Of a DNA stretch of 27,500 nucleotides, positions 9,693-20,224 are shown in pieces (the stretch's first letter is position 1; every line of letters begins with the position of its first letter). Position numbers and translations under genes: made by a program. The notes under the pieces are model-generated. The model did not search any database. It saw nothing but the letters and a program-made list of their open reading frames with translations, and was not told where the DNA came from. The DNA comes from Chrysomallon squamiferum. Its lineage: Eukaryota; Mollusca; Gastropoda; Neomphalida; Peltospiridae. The stretch covers positions 5,466,436-5,493,935 of the forward strand of contig CM022674.1 in NCBI GenBank assembly GCA_012295275.1, read 5' to 3'.

Positions 9693-9923
9693 ATGTTTCA
9701 AGAGAAGCCATGTGTTAGCAGAAATACATTGATTAAAACCTACAGTGATTTCCATTTAGAAAAAATTCAACCAAGGTTATCTGTAACTGTCCAAGTCCAC
9801 CCGAAATACAAATTACATTTTGGGTCGCCCCATCTCTCTTTAATTCTCAAGCGTACCAAGACTGAATTTAACCCTAATGCATATCAGTTTGCCAGACGAC
9901 AGGAATCTTTACCAGTAGCGTGA
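9693..9923 (+). CDS. Unrecognised 76-codon ORF, possibly chance
   Basis: The frame starts with ATG with A at position -3 and ends with TGA. The translation (MFQEKPCVSRN...ARRQESLPVA) has ordinary amino-acid composition, basic and without low-complexity runs, which is unusual in this window. No signal peptide, membrane segment or known domain is visible, and no splice sites clearly bound it. It could be a small protein gene, a coding exon fragment, or a chance ORF in AT-rich DNA. I favour chance but cannot exclude coding. Confidence 0.2.
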   Translation: MFQEKPCVSRNTLIKTYSDFHLEKIQPRLSVTVQVHPKYKLHFGSPHLSLILKRTKTEFNPNAYQFARRQESLPVA

Positions 9924-10408
9924 ACTCAACCAAAGGGAATTTTTACCTTCTGGAAAGATCGTATTAATACCCGGAAAGTGCCCACGGCATGTCATTACAA
10001 ACTATGAGATTACAGAAATGATGAAACCTATTTACATGAATCTGTGTCTTTAATCTTTCTGAGCGTACGAATGAGGTATCAAAGGTTGCAGTATGTTGTT
10101 TGTATATACATATAATACAAATAATGATAAAACCTGAAGGGTAGTAGATTATAACTGTACGCATATCAGCCTATATTCAGAGGTTTAGAGAGTGTTTTTT
10201 TTTCTATCTCTCACGAAAAGATATTGCAGTGTACATTTTTACTTATATACACACGCATGTGTTCATATATTCGTACAATCTTATATCTTTCCTTCATACC
10301 TTCTTGTACCTTGTTATTTTTATCTATTTTTATTGTCGTTTTCTCTCTATCCTTTTCACTTTCCCTACCCTCCCTCCATCTCTCAATCTTCTCTCTATAT
10401 GTCTGTCT
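9924..10408. other. Unique AT-rich DNA, then pyrimidine-rich sequence
   Basis: Ordinary sequence to about 10195, then increasingly T/C-rich (10196-10408) with no defined unit. No gene was seen; the Phe/Leu/Ser frames mirror the pyrimidine bias. Confidence 0.5.
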
Positions 10409-10415
10409 CTGGGTA

Positions 10416-10541
10416 CTTTTTTGTTTTTTTTCGCTTCTGTCAGTCTAGTCATCTATTTGTCTATTTTCAAAGATAACATACATGTCCTTTCTCTACCTCC
10501 CTCCCTCCCTCTTTCCCTCCCTCTCTCCTTTCTCTTTCTCC

Positions 10542-10601
<60 letters not shown>

Positions 10602-10641
10602 TTCTCTCTCTCCCTCCTCTCTCTCTCTCTCTCTCTCTCCG

Positions 10642-10685
<44 letters not shown>

Positions 10686-10800
10686 CACACAAACACACTA
10701 TACCTTTCTCTACCGAACTACCTACACTAATAGCCAAACACTGAAAACCTGTATTCTAAAACCACCAGCACAGAAAAACCACACTTAAACAAACATTAAT
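10416..10800 (+). mobile_element. Dispersed repeat carrying (CT)n(CA)n, copy A
   Basis: CTGGGTACTTTTTT at about 10408, a CTAGTCATCTATTTGTCTA segment, and the shared block ATAACATACATGTCCTTTCT (from about 10474) precede CTACCTCC, a (CT)n tract (to 10648) and a (CA)n tract (10650-10690). The same order and wording recur at 21102. The 3' side (CTATACCTTTCTCTAC, later AACCACCAGCACAGAAAAACC) resembles the sequence after the microsatellite at 15909. The microsatellite therefore belongs to the repeat. There is no coding capacity; the class is unknown. Confidence 0.65.
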
Positions 10801-11072
10801 CGAATAAACAACTAATATAGATCGCAACCGTGCAGTTCGCTTTATAATTTTCTCCGCATGAAGTCGGACATAAAAAGAATAATAATAAATAAAGAGTGCT
10901 GTGTTTACTGCGACAGCTTATGGGATACGCCGTATTAATTATAGCAGTGTGTGTTTACACGAAGTGTTGAGTAGGTAGGCTAACAATAAAGTCTGGTACT
11001 AAAAAAAATCACATTCGTAGGAAATCGGAGGAAAATAAAAACAAGAAAACCGCCAAATAAATGAAATTAAAA
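10801..11072. other. Unique AT-rich DNA, no gene seen
   Basis: No recognisable feature beyond short AAT units at 10879-10892. Confidence 0.5.
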
Positions 11073-11074
11073 GA

Positions 11075-11212
<138 letters not shown>

Positions 11213-11292
11213 ATAGAGATAGAGGAACAGACAGACACCAGAGAGAGAAAATCAAATCATTTAGAGTGAAAGTCCATATATATCGATTATGT

Positions 11293-11427
11293 TATATTAC
11301 ATTACATTATATTATATTCTATTATATTATATTATATTATATTATATTATATTATATTATATTATATTATATTATATTATATTATATCATATTATATTAC
11401 ATTATTTTATATTATATTACATTATAT
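11293..11427 (+). repeat. (ATTAT)n pentanucleotide microsatellite
   Basis: About 27 ATTAT units with C substitutions clustered at both ends. It differs from the ATT and TTTA families that dominate the window. It is followed by TTTA units to about 11452. Confidence 0.9.
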
Positions 11428-11452
11428 ACTTATTTGTTTATTTATTTATTTG

Positions 11453-11760
11453 CGTATAGATGTATCCTTTGTGCTTTCAATTCAAAAACTTTTCATACAG
11501 TCTATTTTATTTCATTTTTATGGGGTTTTTTGTTGCTGTTTTTTTTTTCTTTGCTTACTTGATCAACCGATTTTGTCCATGTGCGCTGAACTCCAAAGCG
11601 GTTCACTTCGAACATTTCATGCTGGCACAAAGGGGCTGTCTTTAAGCACACTTTTCCGGGTGTTTTCTTGTTTTTTTTTTTTTATTTGTCGCATGGACGG
11701 TTATGACAATAAAAAATCAACAAAAAAACATGCAACATAAAGCTGAAACAAAATGAAGTA
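11453..11760 (+). mobile_element. Possible LINE-like 3' tail
   Basis: A moderately GC-balanced stretch (11560-11665) is followed by a T15 run. Then comes CGCATGGACGGTTATGACA, leading into AATAAA at 11708-11713 and an A-rich end. Many non-LTR elements end with ATGACAATAAA-type sequence and a short A-rich repeat. No reverse-transcriptase frame is present upstream, so at best this is a 5'-truncated end; a host polyadenylation site is an alternative. Confidence 0.25.
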
Positions 11761-11998
11761 ATGTCTGCATCAGCGCACTTTATCAATGTTTGATGAGACA
11801 GCAGCGTCGTCGATATTGGATGTTTCGGCTCAATTCGCGATGTACTGTTGTGAACGAGTGGAAGAACTGTATGTGTTTTTGAATAATCGAAAAATGTGAC
11901 GTAACAACAGGAAAGCTTTACGGGTGGACTGGATGAAAACTAAGGGATGCTTTTGATGGGTGAAATGGTAAAACGGTGACGATGGGTAAAACGGAGGT

Positions 11999-12001
<3 letters not shown>
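11761..12001. other. Unique DNA with a short degenerate repeat
   Basis: GATGGG followed closely by AAACGG occurs at 11955, 11981 and again at 12096 across the poly-T. It suggests a small decayed tandem repeat interrupted by the T36 run. Confidence 0.4.

Positions 12002-12037
<36 letters not shown>
12002..12037 (+). repeat. T36 homopolymer
   Basis: The longest homopolymer in the window. It lies inside a weak GATGGG/AAACGG repeat, which would fit insertion of, or expansion within, older sequence. Confidence 0.95.
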
Positions 12038-12044
<7 letters not shown>

Positions 12045-12996
12045 ATAGGGGTTTATGGATTATAGTGAAAAAAATAATTTTAAAAATGAGTGTATGATGG
12101 GAATGAAACGGTAAATTAGAAAGTAAAAGAGAGATTAGGAAAGGGTTATTGGCCAGACACATACATAAAACAAAAAAATAAATTAATAATAATAATAATA
12201 ATAATAAATTTGGCATGTGTGGTCAAAATGATGAACAAAAGGGAAGGTTTTATGAACGAAATTAATTAAATAAACAATAAAAAAAAGAAAAAAAAAAAGG
12301 TTTTTAATGAAAGAAATGATAACGAAAATCAATGAGGGTTTATAAAATAGTTATAAACGGGGTTACGTGTGGAAAAAGAACAACAAACAAACAGAGCGTT
12401 AAATTTAAACAACGCTGAACGAAAGAGGATTTTTTTTGCTGGTTGAGTACAGACAGACTTACGAAGAGAAAACACGCGTGAAATGGAGACGTAACAAGAG
12501 CGTTAAGAGAGAAAACACGCGCTTTGTGCGACGTCCATTGTACAAATTAAATCGAAAAATTTAAAGTGTTAACGCTCGGCTTGAAGTAAATATTAAATCG
12601 CGATTTTTTTTTTGAATGACGACCAACGAAATGAAAAATAATCGATTATCGCCTTTTGTCCAAATCGGACAGTGTGTTTAATTAATCGCTCGAACTCTTA
12701 ATTATTTCATTATTCACGAAAAATCTCATCCTTTTTAGCCGTGTTCAATGCGATGTTTGAGCATCGCAACGCAAAACTTTCATCAACAAATTAAACGAAT
12801 TATGTTGCAATATAAAATGAATAAAACTTTCGCCTCGACGTTAGAATTGGGTGTATTTTCCTTCTCCTTTGGGAAATTTCCGTTAATTTCGAATTCATCT
12901 AAAAAAATGAAAAAACCCAACGAACATTGAAGTGTTAAAAACACAGTTGATTTCACTAAGCTAATACAAGAACTCGACAAACATGTTCTTTTTTTA
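12038..12996. other. Unique AT-rich DNA, no supported gene
   Basis: AAT units lie at 12184-12208. A 14-bp direct repeat, AGAGAAAACACGCG, occurs at 12465 and 12508. The ATG frame at 12748-12930 has no distinguishing features and is not called. Confidence 0.5.
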
Positions 12997-13272
12997 TTAA
13001 TTCGACATATCGGTTTTCGACCGTCCATCGGCGATTTCCAATAAAACCATCTTGACGGGGAAAATACGTAAATAAACTTCCCGCCATAACTTGATTTCGT
13101 CCTCATAACGACTGATTGAAATCAAACACTTCGCGAATGTCGATGCATATCTAACACGCTTCCCGACCCCTCCCACCTCTCTCTGCGGAACCGCCCTGTC
13201 TGCGTAATACATCTTGAAAGCGTCTGATTGTCTGCCAGTCATTCGTCTGTCAACTTGATGATTGTGTTTCAT
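12997..13272 (-). CDS. Unrecognised 91-codon ORF overlapping an AATAAA signal
   Basis: On the minus strand an ATG frame runs 91 codons with ordinary composition. It begins MKHNHQVDRRMTGRQSD and ends ...EIADGRSKTDMSN. The TAA stop overlaps ATTAATAAAAA, so a canonical AATAAA lies at the end of the frame. GC content is higher than in the flanks. There is no signal peptide, membrane span or recognised domain, and the Kozak context is weak (T at -3). A shorter exon inside this stretch, or chance, are alternatives. Confidence 0.25.
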   Translation of the reverse strand: MKHNHQVDRRMTGRQSDAFKMYYADRAVPQREVGGVGKRVRYASTFAKCLISISRYEDEIKLWREVYLRIFPVKMVLLEIADGRSKTDMSN

Positions 13273-13316
13273 TTACGCTTGTCAAACATGAACGGCATAT
13301 GTCGTTTTCTCATACG

Positions 13317-13556
13317 TTGCTACTACTACTACTACTACTACCACAATTGTTATTACTACTGCTACGACAACGATCGCAATTACCACTTCTGTGCTGTTAC
13401 TACTATTACTATTAATATTACTATTACTGCTTGTACTACCACCAGCACCTCTACTACTACTACTACTACTTCTACGACTATTGCTTTTGTTACCACCAGC
13501 ACCTCAAATACTACTACTACTACTACTACTGCTTCTACGACTACTGCTACTACAAC
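13317..13556 (+). repeat. Degenerate (TAC)n tract with an internal 54-bp duplication
   Basis: TAC units with many CAC, ATT and GCT variants. ACCACCAGCACCTC occurs at 13438 and 13492, each followed by a TAC run and TCTACGACTA, so a block of about 54 bp was duplicated as a unit. Tyr and Thr/Ser-rich frames are artefacts. Confidence 0.85.
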
Positions 13557-13559
13557 AGT

Positions 13560-13775
13560 ACTAATATTAATTCAGCTGAAAATAGAAAAGAATTGTATAA
13601 TATTGGTAAATATCTTTCGCTCTCAATGTATACAACTGTCCATCCTGTATTTCTTGTATCACTTATCACCTGTTTATGTTTCTCTGTTTTTGTATATGAA
13701 TTGCAAGCCACTGAGCCCAAAGGCTTCAAGCTAATAAAATTAATGTAATTAATACTAATACTAGTACAAGTAATT
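13560..13775 (+). mobile_element. Possible LINE-like 3' tail with stem-loop and AATAAA
   Basis: AAGCC (13705-13709) pairs with GGCTT (13722-13726) around a 12-base loop. This is followed by CAAGCT and AATAAA at 13733-13738, then TAATGTAATTAATACTAATA. A 3' hairpin, a polyadenylation signal and a short repeated end are typical of several non-LTR retrotransposon groups. The upstream part (13560-13700) has no reverse-transcriptase frame. A host 3'UTR is the alternative. Confidence 0.35.
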
Positions 13776-13827
13776 CTACTTTCACTACTAAGTACAAGCA
13801 TTTACTACTATTATTGCCATTAGTACT

Positions 13828-13944
<117 letters not shown>

Positions 13945-13956
13945 TTGTCGTTTCAG

Positions 13957-13987
13957 ATACAACAAAATTTCACTAACATGATGCAAG
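13957..13987 (+). other. Possible 31-nt microexon
   Basis: TTTTGTCGTTTCAG (AG at 13955-13956) is a good acceptor, and CAAG|GTAAGAAC at 13987/13988 is a good donor. The 31 nt between are free of simple repeat and open in one frame (IQQNFTNMMQ plus one base); the other two frames contain stops. Very short exons do occur in animal genes, but with no protein match this may be coincidence next to a T-rich microsatellite. Confidence 0.25.
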
Positions 13988-14315
13988 GTAAGAACATCTT
14001 TCGTATTTGTTACTGTGTGTGTGGGTTTGACAAAGTAGATGAGTAACTATCGTATAGACACATATAATACACAAACGCATGTATACAAACTGACAATAAT
14101 CCAGAACAAAAACAAAATAATTTTGAAAACAACAACGATGACGTTGCGCCTAAAATAAAAACATTATTTTTAAATGCAATATGTATCGTTGAGGATTGTG
14201 AATGCATCTGTGTGTAAATGCGAGTGCGCGTGCTTATTTGTGAATGCTATAAATATTTCACTTCGTTGTCTAATAAATCGTATCTTAGAGACAAAGCAGC
14301 GTTTCATCTTTATAC
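13988..14315. other. Unique DNA, no gene seen
   Basis: AT-rich, mixed complexity. It would be intron if the donor at 13988 is real. Confidence 0.45.
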
Positions 14316-14463
14316 AAATACACACATATTATATACATATATATATATACTATATACGTACTCATACACACATAGATATACATACATATTTACATACACA
14401 CACAAACGCACACACACGCACAAAGAAATACGCAAACACACACTCACACATGAATACACGTGT
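14316..14463 (+). repeat. (TA)n and (CA)n/(ATAC)n tract
   Basis: TA and ATAC steps pass into CACA with CG interruptions. It is a shorter relative of the tract at 4323-4848. Confidence 0.85.
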
Positions 14464-15160
14464 ATAACTAATTTAATTAAACGTTGTTCGCTAACCTGCT
14501 TGCTACATTGTACGGAACGAAAACAACCTAAACCACTGGAACAAAACAAAAAACTGTGTTACACATCATCACTCAGTGAGCAGCGACAGGACGCAGGATC
14601 AATTCTCGTCACTGCGACTTTTGAAATTTGTTCCGTTCTAACCAATGCTCCATGACCAGTATTCAAAACAAAGTGTCCGATGTATTTTCTTCTACTCATA
14701 AAAGAACAAAAATCAAATACAAGTTATCTTTCCGCCAGTCGACGAGATATTTTATTGAGTGACAGCTGGTTTGGTCTCCGATATTGTTGCCAAAGTCACA
14801 CAAGTGATAGGAAACAATCTTTAATACGAAATTCATGTACAGATTACACAAACATTTATTTATTCACTGAGCCGCCGAAAACGTTACCGTTATAAAGTTG
14901 GCGTTAGCGTAAACGTGAAGACGTGAGATTGTACGTGTTTGTCCTTGTAACGTTTTTTTTGTCTCTCAATTAAGGTCACGTACTTTTCAGTCGTTCCTCT
15001 CTCTCTGCTGGTTTTGTCATATCCAGATCAGTTTTTCGGAAATGTTCAAAATGTCAGGCGTCCTTAACTTCGTTTCGAGTGCAGTTGTTAAAACAAAAAA
15101 TTAATTTCGTAATTCTGAGAACAGATTGAAACTTGTTGAACTTGTTATAATGAATCTTTC

Positions 15161-15164
<4 letters not shown>
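14464..15164. other. Unique DNA, no supported gene
   Basis: A CCGTTCTAACC motif lies at 14633, about 35 bp after AGGATCAATTCTCG, which weakly resembles a B box, so a decayed SINE end is possible at 14575-14655. No other feature was seen; the ATG frame at 14680-14895 is unremarkable. Confidence 0.4.
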
Positions 15165-15192
<28 letters not shown>

Positions 15193-15250
15193 TCGCGAAT
15201 CCAAAAAATAAGTTAAAAAAAAAAAAAGAAGAAGTATAAGAAGAAGTGGG
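15165..15250 (+). repeat. A28 run followed by A13 and GAA units
   Basis: An unbroken A28 (15165-15192) is separated from a second A-run (15215-15227) by TCGCGAATCC and neighbouring bases, and is followed by AAGAAG units. It is a candidate sense-strand retroposon tail; no body was recognised upstream. Confidence 0.85.
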
Positions 15251-15998
<748 letters not shown>

Positions 15999-16374
15999 AA
16001 AATAACCATGCTAACAGAACTGATTATAATAATAATAATAAAAAAATAATAAAAATACGCTTTCACCACGGCGATTTCAAACGAGAAACAAAGCATGCAG
16101 ACGTTGATTGCACGCAAATAGATATTGAAAACATGTCATGCTACGCATTCTGAAAAGCGATGCTTAACACTGTGGCATTTTGCTTCGGGAGTTGTCGCGG
16201 TTTGAAACAGAAACACGCGAACAATAAAATGACACATAATTCGATATTCTCTGAAACGCGCGCACGTAATTGTCGACATCAAACAAAAGAATTGACCCGG
16301 GGTGGAATCTTCCCACGCTGTTTATTTTTATTCATTCATTCGTTCGTTCATTATTCATTATTGTCGTTGTTAAC
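15999..16374. other. Unique DNA, no gene seen
   Basis: CpG-containing stretch at 16140-16320 with GCGCGCACG but no exon-like frame. ATTC units lie at 16332-16350. Confidence 0.45.
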
Positions 16375-16410
<36 letters not shown>

Positions 16411-16533
16411 ACCGCTGTTCTTGTTGTTTGACTTCTTTTTCTGCTTCTTCTTCCTGTTATTATTATTACTGTTGTTGTTGCTGCTGTCTTTGCTGTCGTT
16501 GTTGACTTCTTTTTCATCTTCTTCTTCTTATTA

Positions 16534-16595
<62 letters not shown>

Positions 16596-16682
16596 TATTA
16601 CTGTTGTTGTTTATGTTGTTTATGTTGTTATTATTGTTGTTGTTGTTGTTGTTGTTGTTGTTATTACTATTATAACTATTAT
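16375..16682 (+). repeat. (GAT)n then mixed TTC/TTG/TTA trinucleotide array
   Basis: A clean GAT run (16375-16410) is followed by 270 bp of TTC, TTG, CTG and TTA triplets in shared register. Poly-Leu and Asn/Ser frames are artefacts. Confidence 0.9.
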
Positions 16683-16719
16683 CGTTTGATATATTTTTGG
16701 TTTACACTGATACACATGA

Positions 16720-16830
16720 AAACAGACAGTTATACGTCAGGTTGTGTAATCAAGGGACGTAATCGTCCGTCTTCTAGGAACTGCAGACGTCAGACGGTTC
16801 AAATCCCGTTCGCGCCATCTGACATTTATC
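16720..16830 (+). mobile_element. tRNA-derived SINE candidate (Pol III B box)
   Basis: GGTTCAAATCC at 16796-16806 matches the Pol III internal B box. Restoring one likely lost G before it would pair ACGGG with CCCGT as a T stem, so this is tRNA-like but damaged. TGTGTAATCAAGGG at 16743-16756 is a loose A-box match about 40 bp upstream, an acceptable spacing. The 3' side reads CGCGCCA. No intact cloverleaf forms, so it is not called as a tRNA gene. No A-rich tail is adjacent, although A-rich AAAAT repeats lie at 16969-17010. Confidence 0.4.
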
Positions 16831-17264
16831 AAGTCCGTGTCTGGATTTCTTTCGTTCTCCTGGAACCGAGCGGTAATCAAACACGACATATGTGCAGAGT
16901 CTAATCAGACGTTACAAACGCCAACAGAATATTCATTTCCAAATACATTGGAAGCTAGATGTAGGAGAAAAAAAAAATAAAAAAAATAAAATAAAATAAA
17001 ATAAAATAAAAGAAGAAGAATAAAAGAGAAAGAATACAACAAAAAAAAATAAAACACCAACTAATTGTCTTTTTCCAAAAATAAAAATTATTATTCTGAA
17101 TAATGGAAGCCATCTAAGTTCGTTAAGCTAACGAGAAAACGGTGGCATTTTCAAATTGGTTTAAAGAAAGGCCGTATTACTGGGCTTTAGACGTCTTTTG
17201 AAGTTCAAATAATTCGATTTATATTGCAAATGTATGGTACGGATCCTGGAGAAGAACGGTAGCT
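16831..17264. other. Unique DNA with (AAAAT)n
   Basis: AAAAT pentamers occupy 16978-17010, with A-runs to 17050. Nothing else was seen. Confidence 0.55.
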
Positions 17265-17550
17265 TTACTGTTGTTGTTTTGTTGTTGTTGTTGTTGTTTG
17301 CTGATGTTGCTGTTTTCTTTCTTTTTTTCAGTTACTGTCTTTCTTGTAATTGATCTTATTATTGCTGTTGGTGCTCTTGTTGTTGTTGTTCTTCTTCTTC
17401 TTCTTCTTCTTCTTCTTATTCTTCTTCTTATTATTATAGCTATTATTGTTATTATTATTATTATTCTTTTTATTGTGTTTATTGTAACATAACGAAAAAA
17501 ATTCTTCTTCTTCATTCTTCTTATTCTTCTTCTTATTATTATTATTATTG

Positions 17551-17638
<88 letters not shown>

Positions 17639-17769
17639 GTTTTTATTGTTATTATTATTTTTTTTATTGTGTTTATTGTAACATAACGAAAACAAAATTA
17701 ACGACCGAAAAAGATCACAACAGTGATAATAACAGCAACAAGAGGAAAATAACTGAAAAATATTGTTGC

Positions 17770-17812
<43 letters not shown>

Positions 17813-17814
17813 TA
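17265..17814 (+). repeat. TTG/TTC/TTA trinucleotide field with a 194-bp duplication
   Basis: Blocks of TTG, CTT and ATT triplets fill 550 bp. GTGTTTATTGTAACATAACG occurs at 17475 and 17669, each preceded by TTTTTATT, 194 bp apart, showing that one block was duplicated together with its microsatellite. A further (ATT)n runs at 17771-17812. Confidence 0.85.
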
Positions 17815-18282
17815 TTAATCTACAATGGCATCTTATCTTTGCTTTGAACGTTTAACGAACGACATGTGCGTAAGTGTTCTCTGAGTAACACTTATAATTC
17901 TCAAAACGAATACGTAAACATCTCCGCAACTCGGCCCTGCAGCTAAATAAAGTTGAAAAAAAAAATGTAAATTATCAGCGTGATTAATCACGCGCTCCCT
18001 TAAACAGTGTAATAACTACAACAGTTAGCCCGTTCATTATTCTCCCGATTGTCGTAATTTTCCGTCTCTGTCCGCCGAATGGATCCCCGCTGCCGTGCGT
18101 CGTTTACTGCGGGGCTGTAATTTTCTCAAATTGTACACTCCGCCGTAACAGATCGGAGCACCGCAGTCCGCTGTTTAAAGTCGCCATTATTCGAAGGTGA
18201 TTGATTGATTGACTTTCCCCGAGCATGCGCGTTGTGTGTTATGTTTTGACTTTTGAACTTGTGAAAGGTTTCTTCTTCTTTC
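17815..18282. promoter_or_regulatory. CpG-rich patch with NRF1-like site; weak promoter candidate
   Basis: 18040-18235 is CpG-rich compared with its surroundings. It contains CCCCGC (18085) and GCGGGG (18109), which form a 6-bp stem, and GAGCATGCGCG near 18220, close to the NRF1 motif GCATGCGC. CpG-rich patches with NRF1 sites are common at animal promoters, but no exon or start site was identified nearby. The rest of the stretch is unremarkable. Confidence 0.2.
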
Positions 18283-18339
18283 TTTTTTTTTTTTTTTTTT
18301 TTTATTGATGGGGGTTGGATTTTTAAATGATGATTCAGG

Positions 18340-18372
<33 letters not shown>
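18283..18372 (+). repeat. T21 and T31 homopolymers
   Basis: T21 at 18283-18303 and T31 at 18342-18372, separated by 38 bp of ordinary sequence. They could be a pair of antisense retroposon tails or one expanded twice. Confidence 0.9.
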
Positions 18373-18374
<2 letters not shown>

Positions 18375-18544
18375 GTTGTTTTGTTTATGTTTCAATATCC
18401 ACGTGACTTATTTAAAAAGTGAAGATTTGCCCAAGTAATTTATTGTGCATCAACAGTTTAATAGATCTGTTAAGCATTTGTTAACGACGTTGATTTTAAA
18501 GAAAATTTTGTCTAAATAAAATATACTGTTTGTACTGCATTTTC
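18373..18544. other. Unique AT-rich DNA
   Basis: Nothing recognised. Confidence 0.5.
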
Positions 18545-18549
18545 GTCTT

Positions 18550-18619
<70 letters not shown>

Positions 18620-18849
18620 TTTTACTCTTTCTTTAAACACTTTGATGTTTATAACAAAATTTACTTATCCATTACAAGAACGAAAACAACGACAATAATA
18701 ACGAAAATGACAACAAAAACAACAACGATCAAAACAGAAGAACATTTAAAAATAATAATAATAATAACAACAATAATAATAATAATAACAACAATAATAA
18801 TAGTAATAATAATAACAACAATAATAATAATAATGGAAATGAAGATCGA

Positions 18850-18884
<35 letters not shown>

Positions 18885-18885
18885 A
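18545..18885 (+). repeat. (CTT)n-(ATT)n, (AAT/AAC)n and (AAAT)n microsatellites
   Basis: CTT units (18545-18578) change to ATT units (18579-18616). After 140 bp, AAT and AAC triplets follow (18751-18835), then AAAT units (18849-18886). The Ile-rich frames are artefacts. Confidence 0.9.
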
Positions 18886-19123
18886 ACAAAACAAATAAAA
18901 GGAATATGGACGCGCCTGCTCAAACCATATAATCCAGTTTTCCGAATAAAAAGCGTGGTTAAAGGTTCCCTGTTGTAACGCACGTACACTGCAGTGTAAC
19001 GTAAACCAAACGTTCGTCAAACTCAGATAAATTAACATCAGCTTATGAGTCACGTCGATTTTTCTTTTGCCCTTATTATTTCAAGTCGATCGCACTGAAT
19101 TCGACGTGTCGCACTAATTTTTC
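18886..19123. other. Unique DNA, no gene seen
   Basis: Mixed complexity; no feature. Confidence 0.5.
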
Positions 19124-19143
19124 TTTTTTTTTTTTTTTTTTTT
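19124..19143 (+). repeat. T20 homopolymer
   Basis: Unbroken T20 directly upstream of the CpG-rich patch. Confidence 0.9.
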
Positions 19144-19149
19144 CTTGAC

Positions 19150-19280
19150 CTACGGCGTCATGCGCAGTTCGTTTCTGTAAAAATCGTCACCTGCACGAGC
19201 TCGCCACGCGCTCCACCGCTGCCGATGCTCGTGCAATCGACGGTTTTAACTTCCTGTTTGCGAAAGACTGTTTTCCTGAC
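19150..19280. other. CpG-rich patch with a 9-bp inverted repeat
   Basis: TGCACGAGC (19192-19200) and GCTCGTGCA (19227-19235) are perfect inverted repeats around a 26-nt GC-rich loop. On the minus strand an ATG frame (19343 to 19158, 61 codons) crosses it, and GTGCAG|GTGACG would be a fair donor, so a minus-strand exon is possible but unsupported. GTCATGCGCAG near 19158 resembles an NRF1 half site. Confidence 0.3.
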
Positions 19281-19916
19281 AGCTGATTTAAAGTAAGTAA
19301 ACTTCGTTATGTTGATTGAACGGTTTAGAATATAAAATAACATTAATGATTTTTAAGCGTACAGATGTACTTGTCCTTTTCCCCAACTGTTACAGTATCG
19401 TATAGTATTAATTGATTTACAAAATTTATTTGTTAGCACTTTTCCTTTACCGAAATCGTTAGATCTCAAATAACGAACAATAATTTTGGTTCTTATCTTA
19501 TCTTGATTTAATAACATGAGAATTATGTGTCGCGTGGTACAATTACGTTTCAATACTGCAGTATCTTATTTTACTATCTGAGGCGGATATATTTTTGCGG
19601 CAGTCTTAATAAAAAAAATACTTAACGACCGAAATAAATGAAAACTATAAATAATGTTACCTATTCCTTGTACAGTAATAATTTCGTAAGAGAAATGGAT
19701 AAATGTGAACTATAACCTACCTTATCTGATGTATGGTAATTTACTGTGTGAAAACAAAAAATAATACAGTGAAATGTCTTGTAAACACAAACTAAGCTAA
19801 ACAAGAGTATAGATTAGGTTCATGCTCTGTGAAATAAGTATTCGATTTTCCGAAACTTCTTGGAGTTGGCAATTACGAATAAGAAATTGTCGTCAGGTGT
19901 ATGGTTTATGGAAATC
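19281..19916. other. Unique AT-rich DNA, no gene seen
   Basis: GTAAGTAAAC at about 19292 resembles a donor but no exon precedes it. No repeats or long frames were seen. Confidence 0.5.
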
Positions 19917-20186
19917 TTTCTTGTTTATTTATTTCTTTTGTTACTAATTTATTTATCTTGTTATTTATTTATTTACTTATAAATTTATTTATTTATTTTT
20001 ATTTATTTATTCATTCATTTTGTCGTTTATTTATTTATTTATTTATTTATTTTAAGGAATATATTTTATTTATTTATTCATTTGTCTTTTTATTTATTAT
20101 TTATTTATTTATTTTTGTTGTTTATTTATCGTGTCATTTATTTATTTTATTTATTTTTGTATTTATTTTGTTATTTTGTTGTTTAC

Positions 20187-20224
<38 letters not shown>

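Noticed and set aside
16743-16817. Functional tRNA gene
   Set aside because: No acceptor pairing or regular anticodon arm forms; the T arm needs an extra base.
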